Position numbers and translations under genes: made by a program
DNA from: Microvirga terricola
GTDB lineage: Bacteria; Pseudomonadota; Alphaproteobacteria; Rhizobiales; Beijerinckiaceae
Assembly (NCBI RefSeq): GCF_011777495.1
Contig: NZ_JAATJS010000006.1
Location: 62,001-126,000 of the forward strand
Reading direction: 5' to 3'
DNA length: 64,000 bases
In this document: positions 1 through 9,235 of the stretch, in pieces
Position numbering within the stretch: position 1 is the stretch's first letter
Layout: each line of letters opens with the position of its first letter
The notes under the pieces: generated by a model
What the model was told of the DNA's origin: nothing
Database searches by the model: none
What the model saw: the letters and a program-made list of their open reading frames with translations, nothing else

Positions 1-938
1 GGATTGTCACCATAAATCTTTGAGCGGGTGATCGACACATTGGACACATTGTCCGCGTCAGCGACAATGCCCTTCGCGCCGTTCCAAATTGTAAGTCCAT
101 CGAATTGAAGATCATGAACGCTGGCAGAAATTCCAACGCTTCTGTTCGCCTGATTGATCGTGAGATCTTTAAACGTCAGGTATGACCCTGCCACATCCAG
201 AGTGTGACGGGCCATTGAGAGAAGAATGGCGTAGTTCCTGGGATCGGGACGATCCGCGTTGAATACGGGTCCGTACCGGGCTTCTGCCCCCTTGAGATCC
301 GCTGTTTTTGAAAGGCGAATATGAATTCTGCCATCAGAAGGCTCGTAATAGACTCCAGGACCTATGTAAAATGAGGTAGTCGGCTCGACATAGGTCTCAC
401 TGGAAGCCCGAAAAGGTTGCGGATCCTTGTAGGGCACGAGAAGGACCCTTTGGTTCTCGTAACCTGGGATACCGTCGATGTAAGCATATGGGTGATTGGC
501 CGCCGGAAAAGTGCGAACCGATCTATACTCGCCGAGGGACTCATCTATGAGCTCCCAATCGCCATTGCCGACCTGGCGAAAGTCGGGAACCCCAGAGTCG
601 ATCGTAGCCATTTCCCCAGGATATGAGCGGATCGTGATGGGCGCGTCCTTTGTTCCGCTGACATGCACTTTGACGCTTTCAAAGTACGTACCGCCCCGAA
701 GATAGACCGTGTCGCTAGGCTGCAGCTTCCCGACTGCAAGGTTAATCGTCTTAAAAGGGGCATTCAAAGTGCCGGGGTTCGAGTCGTTACCTGTGGTGGA
801 AACGTAGTATTCGGCCGCCCCAACTGGAGCCGCTGAGAGCATGGCAACGCCGATGACCCACAGGCGGCCGAGTTCCCTCACCGTCCGGCCGTGTCGAGCG
901 CGCGGCTGAAGACCCCTTTCAAATGCACGAGTAAACAT
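1..938 (-). CDS. Secreted right-handed beta-helix (DUF1565-like) protein, 3' part outside the window
   Basis: The frame runs open on the minus strand from an ATG at 938 to the window edge, so the C-terminus is missing (about 312 residues seen). Residues 1-42 hold a basic start and a hydrophobic stretch ending in a signal-peptidase-like Ala-Ala site just before EYYVSTTGNDSNPGT. The motif STxGNDxNPGT followed by PFKTIxxA and a VYLRGGTY-like strand is typical of the N-terminus of DUF1565/pectate-lyase-like parallel beta-helix proteins. Later segments such as LTIWNGAKGI fit the solenoid. It is the last gene seen in the minus-strand exopolysaccharide cluster, so a polysaccharide lyase, epimerase or binding role is likely by context. 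I cannot name a substrate or catalytic residues from the partial protein. Confidence 0.75.
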   Translation of the reverse strand, partial: MFTRAFERGLQPRARHGRTVRELGRLWVIGVAMLSAAPVGAAEYYVSTTGNDSNPGTLNAPFKTINLAVGKLQPSDTVYLRGGTYFESVKVHVSGTKDAPITIRSYPGEMATIDSGVPDFRQVGNGDWELIDESLGEYRSVRTFPAANHPYAYIDGIPGYENQRVLLVPYKDPQPFRASSETYVEPTTSFYIGPGVYYEPSDGRIHIRLSKTADLKGAEARYGPVFNADRPDPRNYAILLSMARHTLDVAGSYLTFKDLTINQANRSVGISASVHDLQFDGLTIWNGAKGIVADADNVSNVSITRSKIYGDN

Positions 939-1024
939 CGACCCTACCCTTGAGCTTCCATTGTTCGGGATGGCAGAGATCTCGAGCCGATTATGCATAG
1001 GCCCGAGATCCACCTGGGCTTATG

Positions 1025-2233
1025 CTAAATGCGTCGATACCTAGTGTTGGCGATGGAACCGATGGACGTCGTTGCGAGATCGTTGAGGATAGCAAGCAGG
1101 TTCTCCCAAGTGACTTCCCGGCGGTAAAGCCTCATGACTCGCTCTCGACTTTGGCGGCCCAAGCGCAGCCGCTCTTCTGTGTGGTTCAGGAGATGGATCG
1201 TACGATCTGCCATGGCGTCATCGTCGCGACAGGGAACAAGAAAGCCTGAAACGCCATCTTCAACGGCTTCGCGAACACCAGGAACATCAAAGCCGACAAC
1301 AGGTCTCTCCATTGCGGCTGCTTCCAACAGCACGTTCGGCAGCCCTTCGAAGAAGGAAGGAAAAACGAAGACATCGGCACATGCATAGAATGGACGAGGA
1401 TCGTTTATGAAGCCGAACCGGTGCACCTGCGGATCCGTCGCAAATGTTTCTTCGGACTGAGGGCTGATCGGATCCCGCGGGTCGTCCGGGCCTAGAATGA
1501 TCAGATGCGCGTGCGGGACGACATCTCTGATCCGTCGGAAGACGGGTACAAGGTGATCCACGCCTTTCTCCTTACATATTCTTCCGATGAAGAGCAGAAT
1601 GGGTGCATCAGCAGGAATCCCGAGTTCTCGGCGCAATTCCTGACCGGCATTCAGCGCTTCATCACGAGGCGAAAATCGATCCGTATCGATGCCGTTACTT
1701 GAGCCATATCCGAGGATCCGCAGCTGGCTTTCGCTGCAGATGCCCTCCTCGACCAACTGATGGCCCATTTCTCGGCTGACGGGCACTACGACATCACACA
1801 ATCCGCAAATGAGGCGGTCGACCGCCGCATAAAAACGTCGCTTGCGACCTGACATCATCTCATAGACCCGGCGCCGATTGACGAACACGATCCTGCCGTT
1901 CCCCGTAAGACGGGCCGCAACAGATCCCAAAAGACTTGCCTTAGGAGTAGAGAGATGAATGACGTCGAATCTATTTCTGAAAAAGAAGTGAGCCACTCTC
2001 ACTAATGAGATCAAATCGAACGGAGACGGAAGACGTTTCATCGGGAGCACCGAAATCCGAGGGTTCCCGAAAAGGGCAGAATCGAACTCTGTGTATTCGC
2101 GATCCCCGACGACGACGTGAATTTCGTAGCCGTGGTTCTCCAGGAACGGGAGGAGGCCCTTGTAAAGGGTTGCGAGGGTGAAGCTATGAGTGCACATAAC
2201 GCACATACGATGCTTTTTCCCGGCTTGGAGCAT
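1025..2233 (-). CDS. Glycosyltransferase family 4 (GT-B fold)
   Basis: A 402-residue protein that should transfer a sugar from an activated donor to the growing exopolysaccharide repeat unit at the cytoplasmic face. The N-terminal Rossmann-like half carries THSFTLATLYKGLLPFLE. The C-terminal half holds the retaining-GT signature FEGLPNVLLEAAA, with the EX7E pair at about E296 and E304, and ILLFIGRICKEKGVDHL before it. Length and motif order match family GT4. It lies 57 bp downstream of the export-protein gene on the same strand, so they are probably co-transcribed. Sugar and linkage cannot be read from sequence. Alternative in-frame ATGs lie at 2206 and 2197; 2233 is kept because AGAAGGGA lies upstream at a loose spacing. 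Confidence 0.9.
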   Translation of the reverse strand: MLQAGKKHRMCVMCTHSFTLATLYKGLLPFLENHGYEIHVVVGDREYTEFDSALFGNPRISVLPMKRLPSPFDLISLVRVAHFFFRNRFDVIHLSTPKASLLGSVAARLTGNGRIVFVNRRRVYEMMSGRKRRFYAAVDRLICGLCDVVVPVSREMGHQLVEEGICSESQLRILGYGSSNGIDTDRFSPRDEALNAGQELRRELGIPADAPILLFIGRICKEKGVDHLVPVFRRIRDVVPHAHLIILGPDDPRDPISPQSEETFATDPQVHRFGFINDPRPFYACADVFVFPSFFEGLPNVLLEAAAMERPVVGFDVPGVREAVEDGVSGFLVPCRDDDAMADRTIHLLNHTEERLRLGRQSRERVMRLYRREVTWENLLAILNDLATTSIGSIANTRYRRI

Positions 2234-2290
2234 GGCTAACGGTCCCTTCTATCCGGTTGAGTCGTTCCCCCCTTTCAAAACCAAGCCGCT

Positions 2291-3595
2291 TTATTTCGGC
2301 ACATCCAAAGCCTGGGGCACACCTACGGAATCACTGAGACCCAGGCTCACTTCGACAACATCGCCCGGGACGAGCTCCGTATCCTCCTCAGCAACGATAC
2401 GCGACCGGTCGCGGTCATTCTTTCTGAAGATCCAGATGTGCATGTTGGCGTTTCGCGCTTTGAGAAGGCTTGTCGTCGTCGATCCAGCCAAAAGAACCTT
2501 CTTTTTTATCGTATCAAGTTCCCCTCGCAGCGACTCCACCCTCGCATTTGCCTCCTCCATTTCGCGTGCTGCTTCGATACGGCGAATAAGAAGCAATCTT
2601 TGCAACTTAGCATCTGCCTCATCGCGATCCTTTTTCGCATTGTCGGCCGCGGCGTTCGTTTGCTGAGCGCGGCTTAAGGACAAAAGGACCGTCCGGCGCA
2701 CATCGGTCACACGGCTGGCAGGCACAAGACTCTTCTTAAACAGTTCGTTCACCCTCTCCATGTCCTCGGCGTCAAGCTTGGCGCCTTCTTCTTCGCTTTT
2801 TGCTTGCGCCAGAAGATTTTCGATTCTTTGCTTCGCCTGCGCAATTGTGTTGAGCAGATTAGCTTTTTCCACCTCGTAATCATTCAGTGCAGTTTTCAGA
2901 TGCTCCGCCTCCAGATCGATGATCTGATTCACGACCTCGGGATTGAGATTAGCCAGCAGCTCGTTTCGATTGAGCACACTTTGCCGGCCAAGCACGTTCT
3001 GGAGACGCCAGACACGCGCGCTTTCTTTGGCGAAATTGATTGCAAGGGTGGTTCGCTGCTTCTGAAGCTCAAGGACCTCCAAGAGTGAATTCCCCGCCGT
3101 GGAACCCATTATGTTGTAACCGCCGGCAATAGATATCGCCTGCCTGATCGTCAGGCCGGGCCGATAAGCGATCTCTCCCTGGCGGGCTATATCCCCGTTC
3201 AAGTAGACTGGTCGGTACTCCAGAATGCGGAGCGAAATCTCGTGGGGCTCGATGATTTGAGCAGCATCTCCACCACTGCTGATGCTGCGATTTTTATAAA
3301 CGAAATTGGGCAACCGCTCCCCGACCCGGGATCGCAATTCCGGCAAAGACATCCCAACCACTTGCATCTCGCCGATAAGCGGGAACGACGCGTCGCCATT
3401 GAGATCGATCGGAATGCGCTGCCGAACTTCAGGCGATCCCATGATAGACAGTTCGAGGACATCACCAACATCGAGACGATACTCAGAGGCCAAGGTCGGA
3501 ACGGCCGGGAGTAAACAAACGATCGACAATGCAATCAGATGCAACAATCCTCGCGAAAGTTTTCGTACACGCTCTCCCTCGCTCATTATTCGCAT
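2291..3595 (-). CDS. Polysaccharide export outer-membrane protein (Wza/ExoF-like)
   Basis: Periplasmic/outer-membrane component of the exopolysaccharide export channel. From the ATG at 3595 (434 aa) the protein starts with a basic stretch, then a hydrophobic core (LLHLIALSIVCLLPAV) and an Ala-Ser cleavage region: a clear signal peptide. Next comes the Poly_export motif EYRLDVGDVLELSIMG and PIDLNGDASFPLIGEMQV, then an SLBB-like segment (RPVYLNGDIARQGEIAYRPG) and a long coiled coil rich in Glu/Lys/Arg, which resembles ExoF more than short Wza. The frame stays open upstream to 3859, but that would overlap the polymerase gene and bury the signal peptide, so I prefer 3595 (GAGG just upstream) or 3586. 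Confidence 0.85.
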   Translation of the reverse strand: MRIMSEGERVRKLSRGLLHLIALSIVCLLPAVPTLASEYRLDVGDVLELSIMGSPEVRQRIPIDLNGDASFPLIGEMQVVGMSLPELRSRVGERLPNFVYKNRSISSGGDAAQIIEPHEISLRILEYRPVYLNGDIARQGEIAYRPGLTIRQAISIAGGYNIMGSTAGNSLLEVLELQKQRTTLAINFAKESARVWRLQNVLGRQSVLNRNELLANLNPEVVNQIIDLEAEHLKTALNDYEVEKANLLNTIAQAKQRIENLLAQAKSEEEGAKLDAEDMERVNELFKKSLVPASRVTDVRRTVLLSLSRAQQTNAAADNAKKDRDEADAKLQRLLLIRRIEAAREMEEANARVESLRGELDTIKKKVLLAGSTTTSLLKARNANMHIWIFRKNDRDRSRIVAEEDTELVPGDVVEVSLGLSDSVGVPQALDVPK

Positions 3596-3791
3596 GCCCT
3601 CGTGACAGATATGCGCCCTGGCTCGCATTGCCTTCACCACCATCTTCCCCGGACGAGGGGTGTTTGAAAAAATGTGCTGGATCAGACTCATGTCGCCTGT
3701 CTGCGGAATCGGACCGTATCTGCGCCTCGCTAGGTTCACGGGCTTAGGTGTCTGTCGCATTTGTATGTCCCCGAACGTGCGCTGGGCTCCA

Positions 3792-5204
3792 TCAAAGAGA
3801 GGGCGATCTCTGTTGGTAAGTTTTTGATGCACTGATCTGGGATACCCGATGGCGTCCATCCGGTATCCTAGGACGTCGCACGGAACGTGCGCGGCTATCT
3901 CGGGAAAGGACTGTGCGCATGAACAGAGCGAGGTAGGTTACAAGCCAAAAAAACGGACTCGTCGACGGCCCGAATGAATCGCTCGACATATTGGCGGCGA
4001 TATACGCTAACCCTCCCAAAGCCAGCCCGACCGCCATCATTCGATCGCTATGGCTCGCATTCTTCGCCCGGTACGCCAGCATGATTGTCGAACACAGGAC
4101 AATGATTGCAGCCGTGAGAAAGATAAGGCAGACGGCTAATCCAGGAACGCCGAGCATGCGCATATAATCAATGATGACATTGTGACTGTGAGGTACAGGA
4201 CCGTCACCGAAATCAACGTTCAACATCTGGCCTGCGCCCTGGCCGAAAATCGGGTTGTTATAGAACTGCTCGAAACTGTAATCCCAAAGCGCCTTTCGAC
4301 TCAGCAAAGACTTGACCTCGGCCTCATCCGAAAAAAACTGGGTGAGGAGACGAACGGCCCTAGGATTGAAGGAGATGAGGCTAGCGAAGCCAATGATCGC
4401 CACGCCTATGCCGATCCCGAGATTTCTGAAAAAATTAAACACGCTCCGTGCTGCCTCCTCCTCCAGGAGGGGGGCAAACAAAAGCAAAAGAGATGAGCTT
4501 GCCGCAAATATGAGCAGATTCGTCTTTGACCCTGCCGCAATGAATCCGAAGGCTGTTGCGGCGGTTATGGCAAGCCACCACAGGCGTCGTTGACTTGATA
4601 GCGCCAGCGCGAGCCCAACGGGAGCCACGGTTGACAGGACCATGCCATACTGGTTTGCGTGCTTGAAGAAGCCGTTCGACCTATCTCGATCCGCGAATAG
4701 AATCGCAAACAGAGTGCTATTGAAGTACGCAACAAAGCTCAGGGCCGAGATGACAGACGCAAGGATCAGAAGCAGGCCCACAAGGTTGCGGGCGCGCTCC
4801 ACTGTGAAAGTGGCATAGAGCAGGACGAGAAGCGCTGCGCCGGAAAAGTGCGTAACGATCACCCTTCCGGAGCGAAGCGGTTCCGGCGCATTCAGAATCG
4901 AAATGTTCGACCAGAACAGGACGAATGCGCTGCTAGCCAGCGCAACCGCAACAAAGCGGGTAGACGCCCTGTCAAGAACAGGATAGGCCCTCAACCGCGC
5001 GCCTCTGAACGCAATGCAAACGGCTACGGCCATGAAAGGCGTAACGACCGACATCCCTCCCGGCAACGCCAAGGGTTCGGGGAACCAGATCAGTACGACT
5101 GTGATGCCCAGACACAGATAGGCAGCTTTCGCGCAATAGAGAGAGCGACCGGCGGCTCCAGTCGGAAAGTTAACAATCCCTCTTTGATCGAATGCCGATG
5201 GCAT
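3792..5204 (-). CDS. O-antigen ligase/Wzy-type polysaccharide polymerase
   Basis: Integral membrane protein of about 470 residues with some ten hydrophobic segments. The hallmark is the Wzy_C segment near residues 315-360: GQGAGQML, then a periplasmic loop with PHSHNVIIDYMRMLGVPGL, whose HSHN and following hydrophobic helix are typical of O-antigen ligases and Wzy polymerases. Between the BY-kinase and export genes, it most likely polymerises lipid-linked repeat units in the periplasm. The C-terminal 40 residues are basic and low in complexity. The frame extends to a TTG at 5231; the first ATG is at 5204 and neither has a strong ribosome site, so the start is uncertain by nine codons. Confidence 0.85.
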   Translation of the reverse strand: MPSAFDQRGIVNFPTGAAGRSLYCAKAAYLCLGITVVLIWFPEPLALPGGMSVVTPFMAVAVCIAFRGARLRAYPVLDRASTRFVAVALASSAFVLFWSNISILNAPEPLRSGRVIVTHFSGAALLVLLYATFTVERARNLVGLLLILASVISALSFVAYFNSTLFAILFADRDRSNGFFKHANQYGMVLSTVAPVGLALALSSQRRLWWLAITAATAFGFIAAGSKTNLLIFAASSSLLLLFAPLLEEEAARSVFNFFRNLGIGIGVAIIGFASLISFNPRAVRLLTQFFSDEAEVKSLLSRKALWDYSFEQFYNNPIFGQGAGQMLNVDFGDGPVPHSHNVIIDYMRMLGVPGLAVCLIFLTAAIIVLCSTIMLAYRAKNASHSDRMMAVGLALGGLAYIAANMSSDSFGPSTSPFFWLVTYLALFMRTVLSRDSRARSVRRPRIPDGRHRVSQISASKTYQQRSPSL

Positions 5205-5239
5205 CTCTGTTTCGATCCCTTGCACTGTCAAACCACGGT

Positions 5240-7516
5240 TCAGGCATCGTAGTAGTATCTTCGGTAGCTCTCACGCTGCCGAGATCCGAGTTGCTCGTAC
5301 TTGGAAAGTATCTTCGTATTCACCTTGTTGAATACGATGCCGAGACAACAATCGCGAATAATCTTGTCCGACAGCACCATCTCGCGCACGAGTTTACGCG
5401 GTGTCCGTCCCCATTCGACAACGACAAGCAACCCCGACAACAATGGTGCGGCGGCTCTGACGTCGACCACCGGCCCGAGCGGTGGCAGATCGAGCACGAC
5501 ATAGTCAAACCGCTCGCGAGCCCAGCGCAGTAGATCTCGCATACGCGCCGAGGTGAGAAGATTGCTTGTATCGGTCAATCGACGATTTCCGGAAGCCGGC
5601 AAGAACAGGAGGCCTGTATCTGTCTCCCGCAGAATCAGCGAATTGAGGGATGCCTCTGCAAGCAGCGCTTCCACAAGCCCGCCCTCAGCAAGAGGCGTTA
5701 TCGCGCTCGTCAGGCCTGGATTGCGCAAATCAGCGTCGATAAGAAGCGTGCGCGCGCCTTGCAGGGCCAACAGGCTCGCAAAGTTCTTTGCAGTGGTTGA
5801 TTTGCCTTCGTCAGTCAGAACGGAGGTGACGCCAATCACCTTAGACGCTCCGTCTTGCAAGGAAAGATCAGCAGCAACCTTTACCCCGCGCAATGTCTCC
5901 GCATAACTCGAAAGCGGAGCTTGCGCGACGTAGCGCATCATCGGCGGGGAGTGAAACTCGCGCTCTTCGGCCAACTGAACCCGATCAGGTGGGGCACGTT
6001 CCATTGCCGGAGCCACTTGCGGCAAGTTGCCGAGAAATTCCGTGCCGACGATGTCGCGGATCTGCATACCAGTCCGCAAGCTGTGGTCGCCGAAGTCGCG
6101 CAAGAGACCAAGGCCGGCCCCCAGCATGGCACCTCCGATCAAGGATACCGCCAGTGTCAGAACCTTGCGCGGATAACTGGGAATCAAGGGCGTCGCTGCA
6201 TCGGTAATAATGCGCGCCTCCGCAATCGGGAAAGACTCGAGTTGGTTGGCTTCCTGGACGCGTTGCAGAAGGCTCCTATGAAGGATGCGGAGAGTCTCTT
6301 CCCGACGTTCGAGCTCTCCCAGTTTAAGCGTTTGAACATTCTCCGCTGCGCTGACGCCAGCCAAACTTGCAAGACCGTCCTTCAGGGACTGTTCCCTAGC
6401 TTTCGCAACCTCGAAGTCGTTGCGATAGCTGTCCGCGATGCGTTTAAGCTCCGCCAAGATCAGCTTGTCGTATTGCCGCATTTCCTCCCGCAGACTGACG
6501 GCTTGCGTGTGATCAGGACCAAGGCGCGACGATATCTCGGCCTCTCGCTTGGCAGCGTCAAGGAATTTTGAGCGCAACCCGTTGATGACAGTATCCTCGA
6601 GTGCCGCTCCAACTAGCGCGTCTGTCCGCCCCGCATCCAGAATATCCTGAATGCGCAGATAGCGTGCTTGCATGCGTGCGGTTTCAGCACGGGCGAGGGT
6701 CAACTGCGTATTCAACTCAGACAGCTGCTGATCGGTTATGAGCTTACCACCAGCTGAGACAAGATTGTTCTCCGTGCGGAAACGTTGAATGGCGAGGCCA
6801 GCTTCAAGAGATTTCCTGCTGAGTTCCTCAATGCGCTCCTCGAGCCAGGCCCTGGCGCGGTTCGACGTGTCTTCTCTCGCGGCATACTGGTTCTCAAGGT
6901 AGGCAGACGCATAAGCCTGCGCGATGCGTGCAGCGAGAGCGGGATCCGAAAGAGTGTAATTAACAGCGATGACGCTTGTGTTCGGTACGCGGTGGACATC
7001 GAGGCCCGTTTGCAGACGCAAGACCACTGTCATCCTCAGCGCATCGCCCGTGGGAGCAGCCGGCATCGGGAAGTTGAACCACTGATTAAGGACGGAAGTT
7101 ACGGCCTTGATGACCAATCCCATCAAACTGTCCTGAAGAAACAGACGATTGTTTGTGAGATCGAGCTTACGAACGACAGCGAGCGCGATGGAGTCGGACT
7201 TGATGACCTCCACCTGGTTATCGATGTAATTGTCGCTTTTGTCAGAGCCGAGCACGGATGGCCCCGACGCTCCCTCTACGGCACGAGTTGCCCGCGTGTC
7301 GATAAGAATACTTGAGGCCGCGGTGTACTGAGGTTCCGCGAGAAGAATGTAAGCCACACCGACTGCGAGACTTAGACAAGTGACCGCCACAAAAACCCAG
7401 ATCTGGCGACGCGTCATCGCCAGAATGCTAGAGAGATCGATGCTTCGTCCCGGAGGCTCAAACCACTCGCCTTGTGGACCGCCCGGAGGGGTTTGAGAGG
7501 GTTGGATCATCAGCAT
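5240..7516 (-). CDS. Exopolysaccharide co-polymerase with BY-kinase domain (ExoP/Wzc-like)
   Basis: Inner-membrane polysaccharide co-polymerase and bacterial tyrosine autokinase controlling chain length. The 758-aa protein has a Wzz domain with TM1 near residues 38-60, a long periplasmic coiled coil, TM2 near 445-467, and a cytoplasmic kinase domain. That domain shows Walker A TDEGKST (K about 572), Walker A' LLIDADLRNPG (about 591-600), and Walker B VVLDLPPLG (about 672-680). The C-terminal tail holds a tyrosine cluster (about Y740, Y751, Y754-Y756), the usual autophosphorylation site. It starts at an ATG with AGGAAGG six bases upstream and ends 36 bp before the polymerase ATG. Cognate phosphatase: none nearby except possibly the LMW phosphatase at 22589, which belongs to a different operon. 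Confidence 0.93.
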   Translation of the reverse strand: MLMIQPSQTPPGGPQGEWFEPPGRSIDLSSILAMTRRQIWVFVAVTCLSLAVGVAYILLAEPQYTAASSILIDTRATRAVEGASGPSVLGSDKSDNYIDNQVEVIKSDSIALAVVRKLDLTNNRLFLQDSLMGLVIKAVTSVLNQWFNFPMPAAPTGDALRMTVVLRLQTGLDVHRVPNTSVIAVNYTLSDPALAARIAQAYASAYLENQYAAREDTSNRARAWLEERIEELSRKSLEAGLAIQRFRTENNLVSAGGKLITDQQLSELNTQLTLARAETARMQARYLRIQDILDAGRTDALVGAALEDTVINGLRSKFLDAAKREAEISSRLGPDHTQAVSLREEMRQYDKLILAELKRIADSYRNDFEVAKAREQSLKDGLASLAGVSAAENVQTLKLGELERREETLRILHRSLLQRVQEANQLESFPIAEARIITDAATPLIPSYPRKVLTLAVSLIGGAMLGAGLGLLRDFGDHSLRTGMQIRDIVGTEFLGNLPQVAPAMERAPPDRVQLAEEREFHSPPMMRYVAQAPLSSYAETLRGVKVAADLSLQDGASKVIGVTSVLTDEGKSTTAKNFASLLALQGARTLLIDADLRNPGLTSAITPLAEGGLVEALLAEASLNSLILRETDTGLLFLPASGNRRLTDTSNLLTSARMRDLLRWARERFDYVVLDLPPLGPVVDVRAAAPLLSGLLVVVEWGRTPRKLVREMVLSDKIIRDCCLGIVFNKVNTKILSKYEQLGSRQRESYRRYYYDA

Positions 7517-7694
7517 CTGCGGCCTTCCTGCAACTGATCAACCGTCTGACGTAGGAGCCGGCACTAGGGAACCCGACCTGTGTATCGATCCTCGCACAAG
7601 AACCAAACAGCACCACGAAATTGAACAAACAGAGCGACGTGACAGCGGCAAGTTAAACAGATCAGTCCCTACCAAGGACTTCCAACGCGAGCGG

Positions 7695-8384
7695 TCAGAA
7701 ACTACCCCGTCTGCTCAAGACCGCATTGATGGTTCGCAGCGCTATCTTTGCATCATTCCACAAACTCCAGGTCTGCACATAATGCTCATCGAGCGCTACC
7801 CGTTCTGGATAAGAACAGTCGCTGCGCCCACTGACTTGCCACAACCCCGTGAGACCCGGCCTAACAGAGAGATAGAGGGGGAGTGCCTCACCGTATCGCG
7901 ACATTTCGGCGGCCACGATCGGGCGCGGGCCAACAAGGCTCATGTCGCCTGCGAGCACATTGAAGAGTTGCGGAAGTTCGTCGAGACTCGATCTTCTCAG
8001 GAATTTCCCAAGTGGCGTAACACGCGGGTCGTTCCTGAGCTTGAAGCTCTGCTCCCATTCACGTCGCGCCTCCGGAGATCTTTCCAGAAGTTCCTGCAGT
8101 ACCTTGTCCGCGTTCGGAGTCATCGTGCGAAACTTCAGGCATGCGAACGACCTCCCTCCCAATCCAACACGCTGCTGCCTGAACAGGATGGGCCTTCCAG
8201 AGTCAAACCTGATCAGCCCATAGATACACACCATGAGAGGTAGGAGGAGAAAGAGCATCAACGCCGCGATGTTAACATCCAGCACTCTCTTACATGCACC
8301 TTCAAATGAAGTATGTTGGAATGATGGCCGCGGAGCTTCTTGAACTCGCGCGAGCGCGGGACGCAAATGAATGTCACTAGACAT
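7695..8384 (-). CDS. exoY: Undecaprenyl-phosphate sugar phosphotransferase (ExoY-like)
   Basis: Initiates repeat-unit synthesis by moving a hexose-1-phosphate from UDP-sugar onto undecaprenyl phosphate in the inner membrane. The 229-aa protein has one N-terminal membrane segment (DVNIAALMLFLLLPLMVCIY) and the full sugar-transferase signature: KRVLDV, FRQQRVG, CLKFRTM, LRRSSLDELPQL, GDMSLVGPRP and RPGLTGLWQVSGR. The short single-TM form without the N-terminal CoA-binding-like half matches ExoY/PssA rather than long WbaP/ExoY2 types. The ATG at 8384 has GGAGGGG just upstream; a GTG four codons earlier is the alternative. It is first in the minus-strand operon, 178 bp upstream of the BY-kinase gene. 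Galactose versus glucose cannot be told from sequence. Confidence 0.9.
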   Translation of the reverse strand: MSSDIHLRPALARVQEAPRPSFQHTSFEGACKRVLDVNIAALMLFLLLPLMVCIYGLIRFDSGRPILFRQQRVGLGGRSFACLKFRTMTPNADKVLQELLERSPEARREWEQSFKLRNDPRVTPLGKFLRRSSLDELPQLFNVLAGDMSLVGPRPIVAAEMSRYGEALPLYLSVRPGLTGLWQVSGRSDCSYPERVALDEHYVQTWSLWNDAKIALRTINAVLSRRGSF

Positions 8385-9235
8385 GGACCCCTCCACCTAG
8401 CGATAAAATTAGGGAGCCCTGTCGAGCCCTCAGCGCGCACTCTCAACGTTCGAAAATATGTCTGACTTGGAAATCTGTGGCTGAATTAACGCCGCCATGA
8501 GCGCAAAAAACTATGCTTAGTTAGCCGGCACGTCAACGCTCGAAGTCAGTTACGACGAGGAGAGTATACAAGCTTAGCCAGCAGCTTCATTGCCAAAATA
8601 CCTCTTTCGGCATAGATGCCGTCATATCGACTCCAGACCGGCGAGATGCGATTACAAGGGCGAATCTGACCTTCGCGAGATCGCCAACTCACCAAGTTGT
8701 ATTACCCATGCAGAATTTTAGGGCGATCCGCGAAGTGTCTGTTCGGGATACCGCGTTATGGCACGGCACACTCGCTGATCACGCAACGCATTGGCGTGAC
8801 ATGTTCTGTGCATTATGAGGTGGCGAACGGAGCACGTGAGGCGCGATAACTGATCGCCAAGGCTTTGGACGCGGCGCTCAGCGCCAACTTCGACGTAACC
8901 ACGCGTTTCGCGGTCGCTCTTACAGGTGGGTGGTCCTCTTCAAGCCGAAGCTCATCAAGGCGAGCATCACCAGAAAGGACGCGTCGAAGAACTTGGCGCT
9001 TGGATTTCCGCTGGATGATATGATGGATATCACAACGCCAAGGCCGGGAACGCCGGAGCAACTGTGACCATCATACTCCTTTTTAGGCCCTAAGTGCTCT
9101 TCTTTGCGACTTCCCCGCGCTTCCGTTGATGACGATATAGAGCCCTCTGATTTCCGTATTTCAGTTAACCGACGTCGGTCCAACAAGACGCCAGCCGAGG
9201 ACGCTCAATTCCCTCCGATCAAAAGGGATGTAGCT
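8385..9235. other. Divergent intergenic region of the exopolysaccharide locus
   Basis: About 850 bp without a supported gene between exoY (minus) and the radical SAM gene (plus). It must hold the promoters of both arms. I see no perfect operator, RNA or terminator. Two short open stretches (one ending at 8852, one at 9066) read as possible tails of decayed proteins, but neither has a start or a recognisable domain. The plus-strand gene has AAAAGGGA at 9221-9228 as its ribosome site. Confidence 0.5.

Noticed and set aside
8920-9186. 88-codon minus-strand ORF in the exopolysaccharide gap
   Set aside because: No ribosome site and no recognised domain; it would run into the plus-strand promoter of the radical SAM gene.
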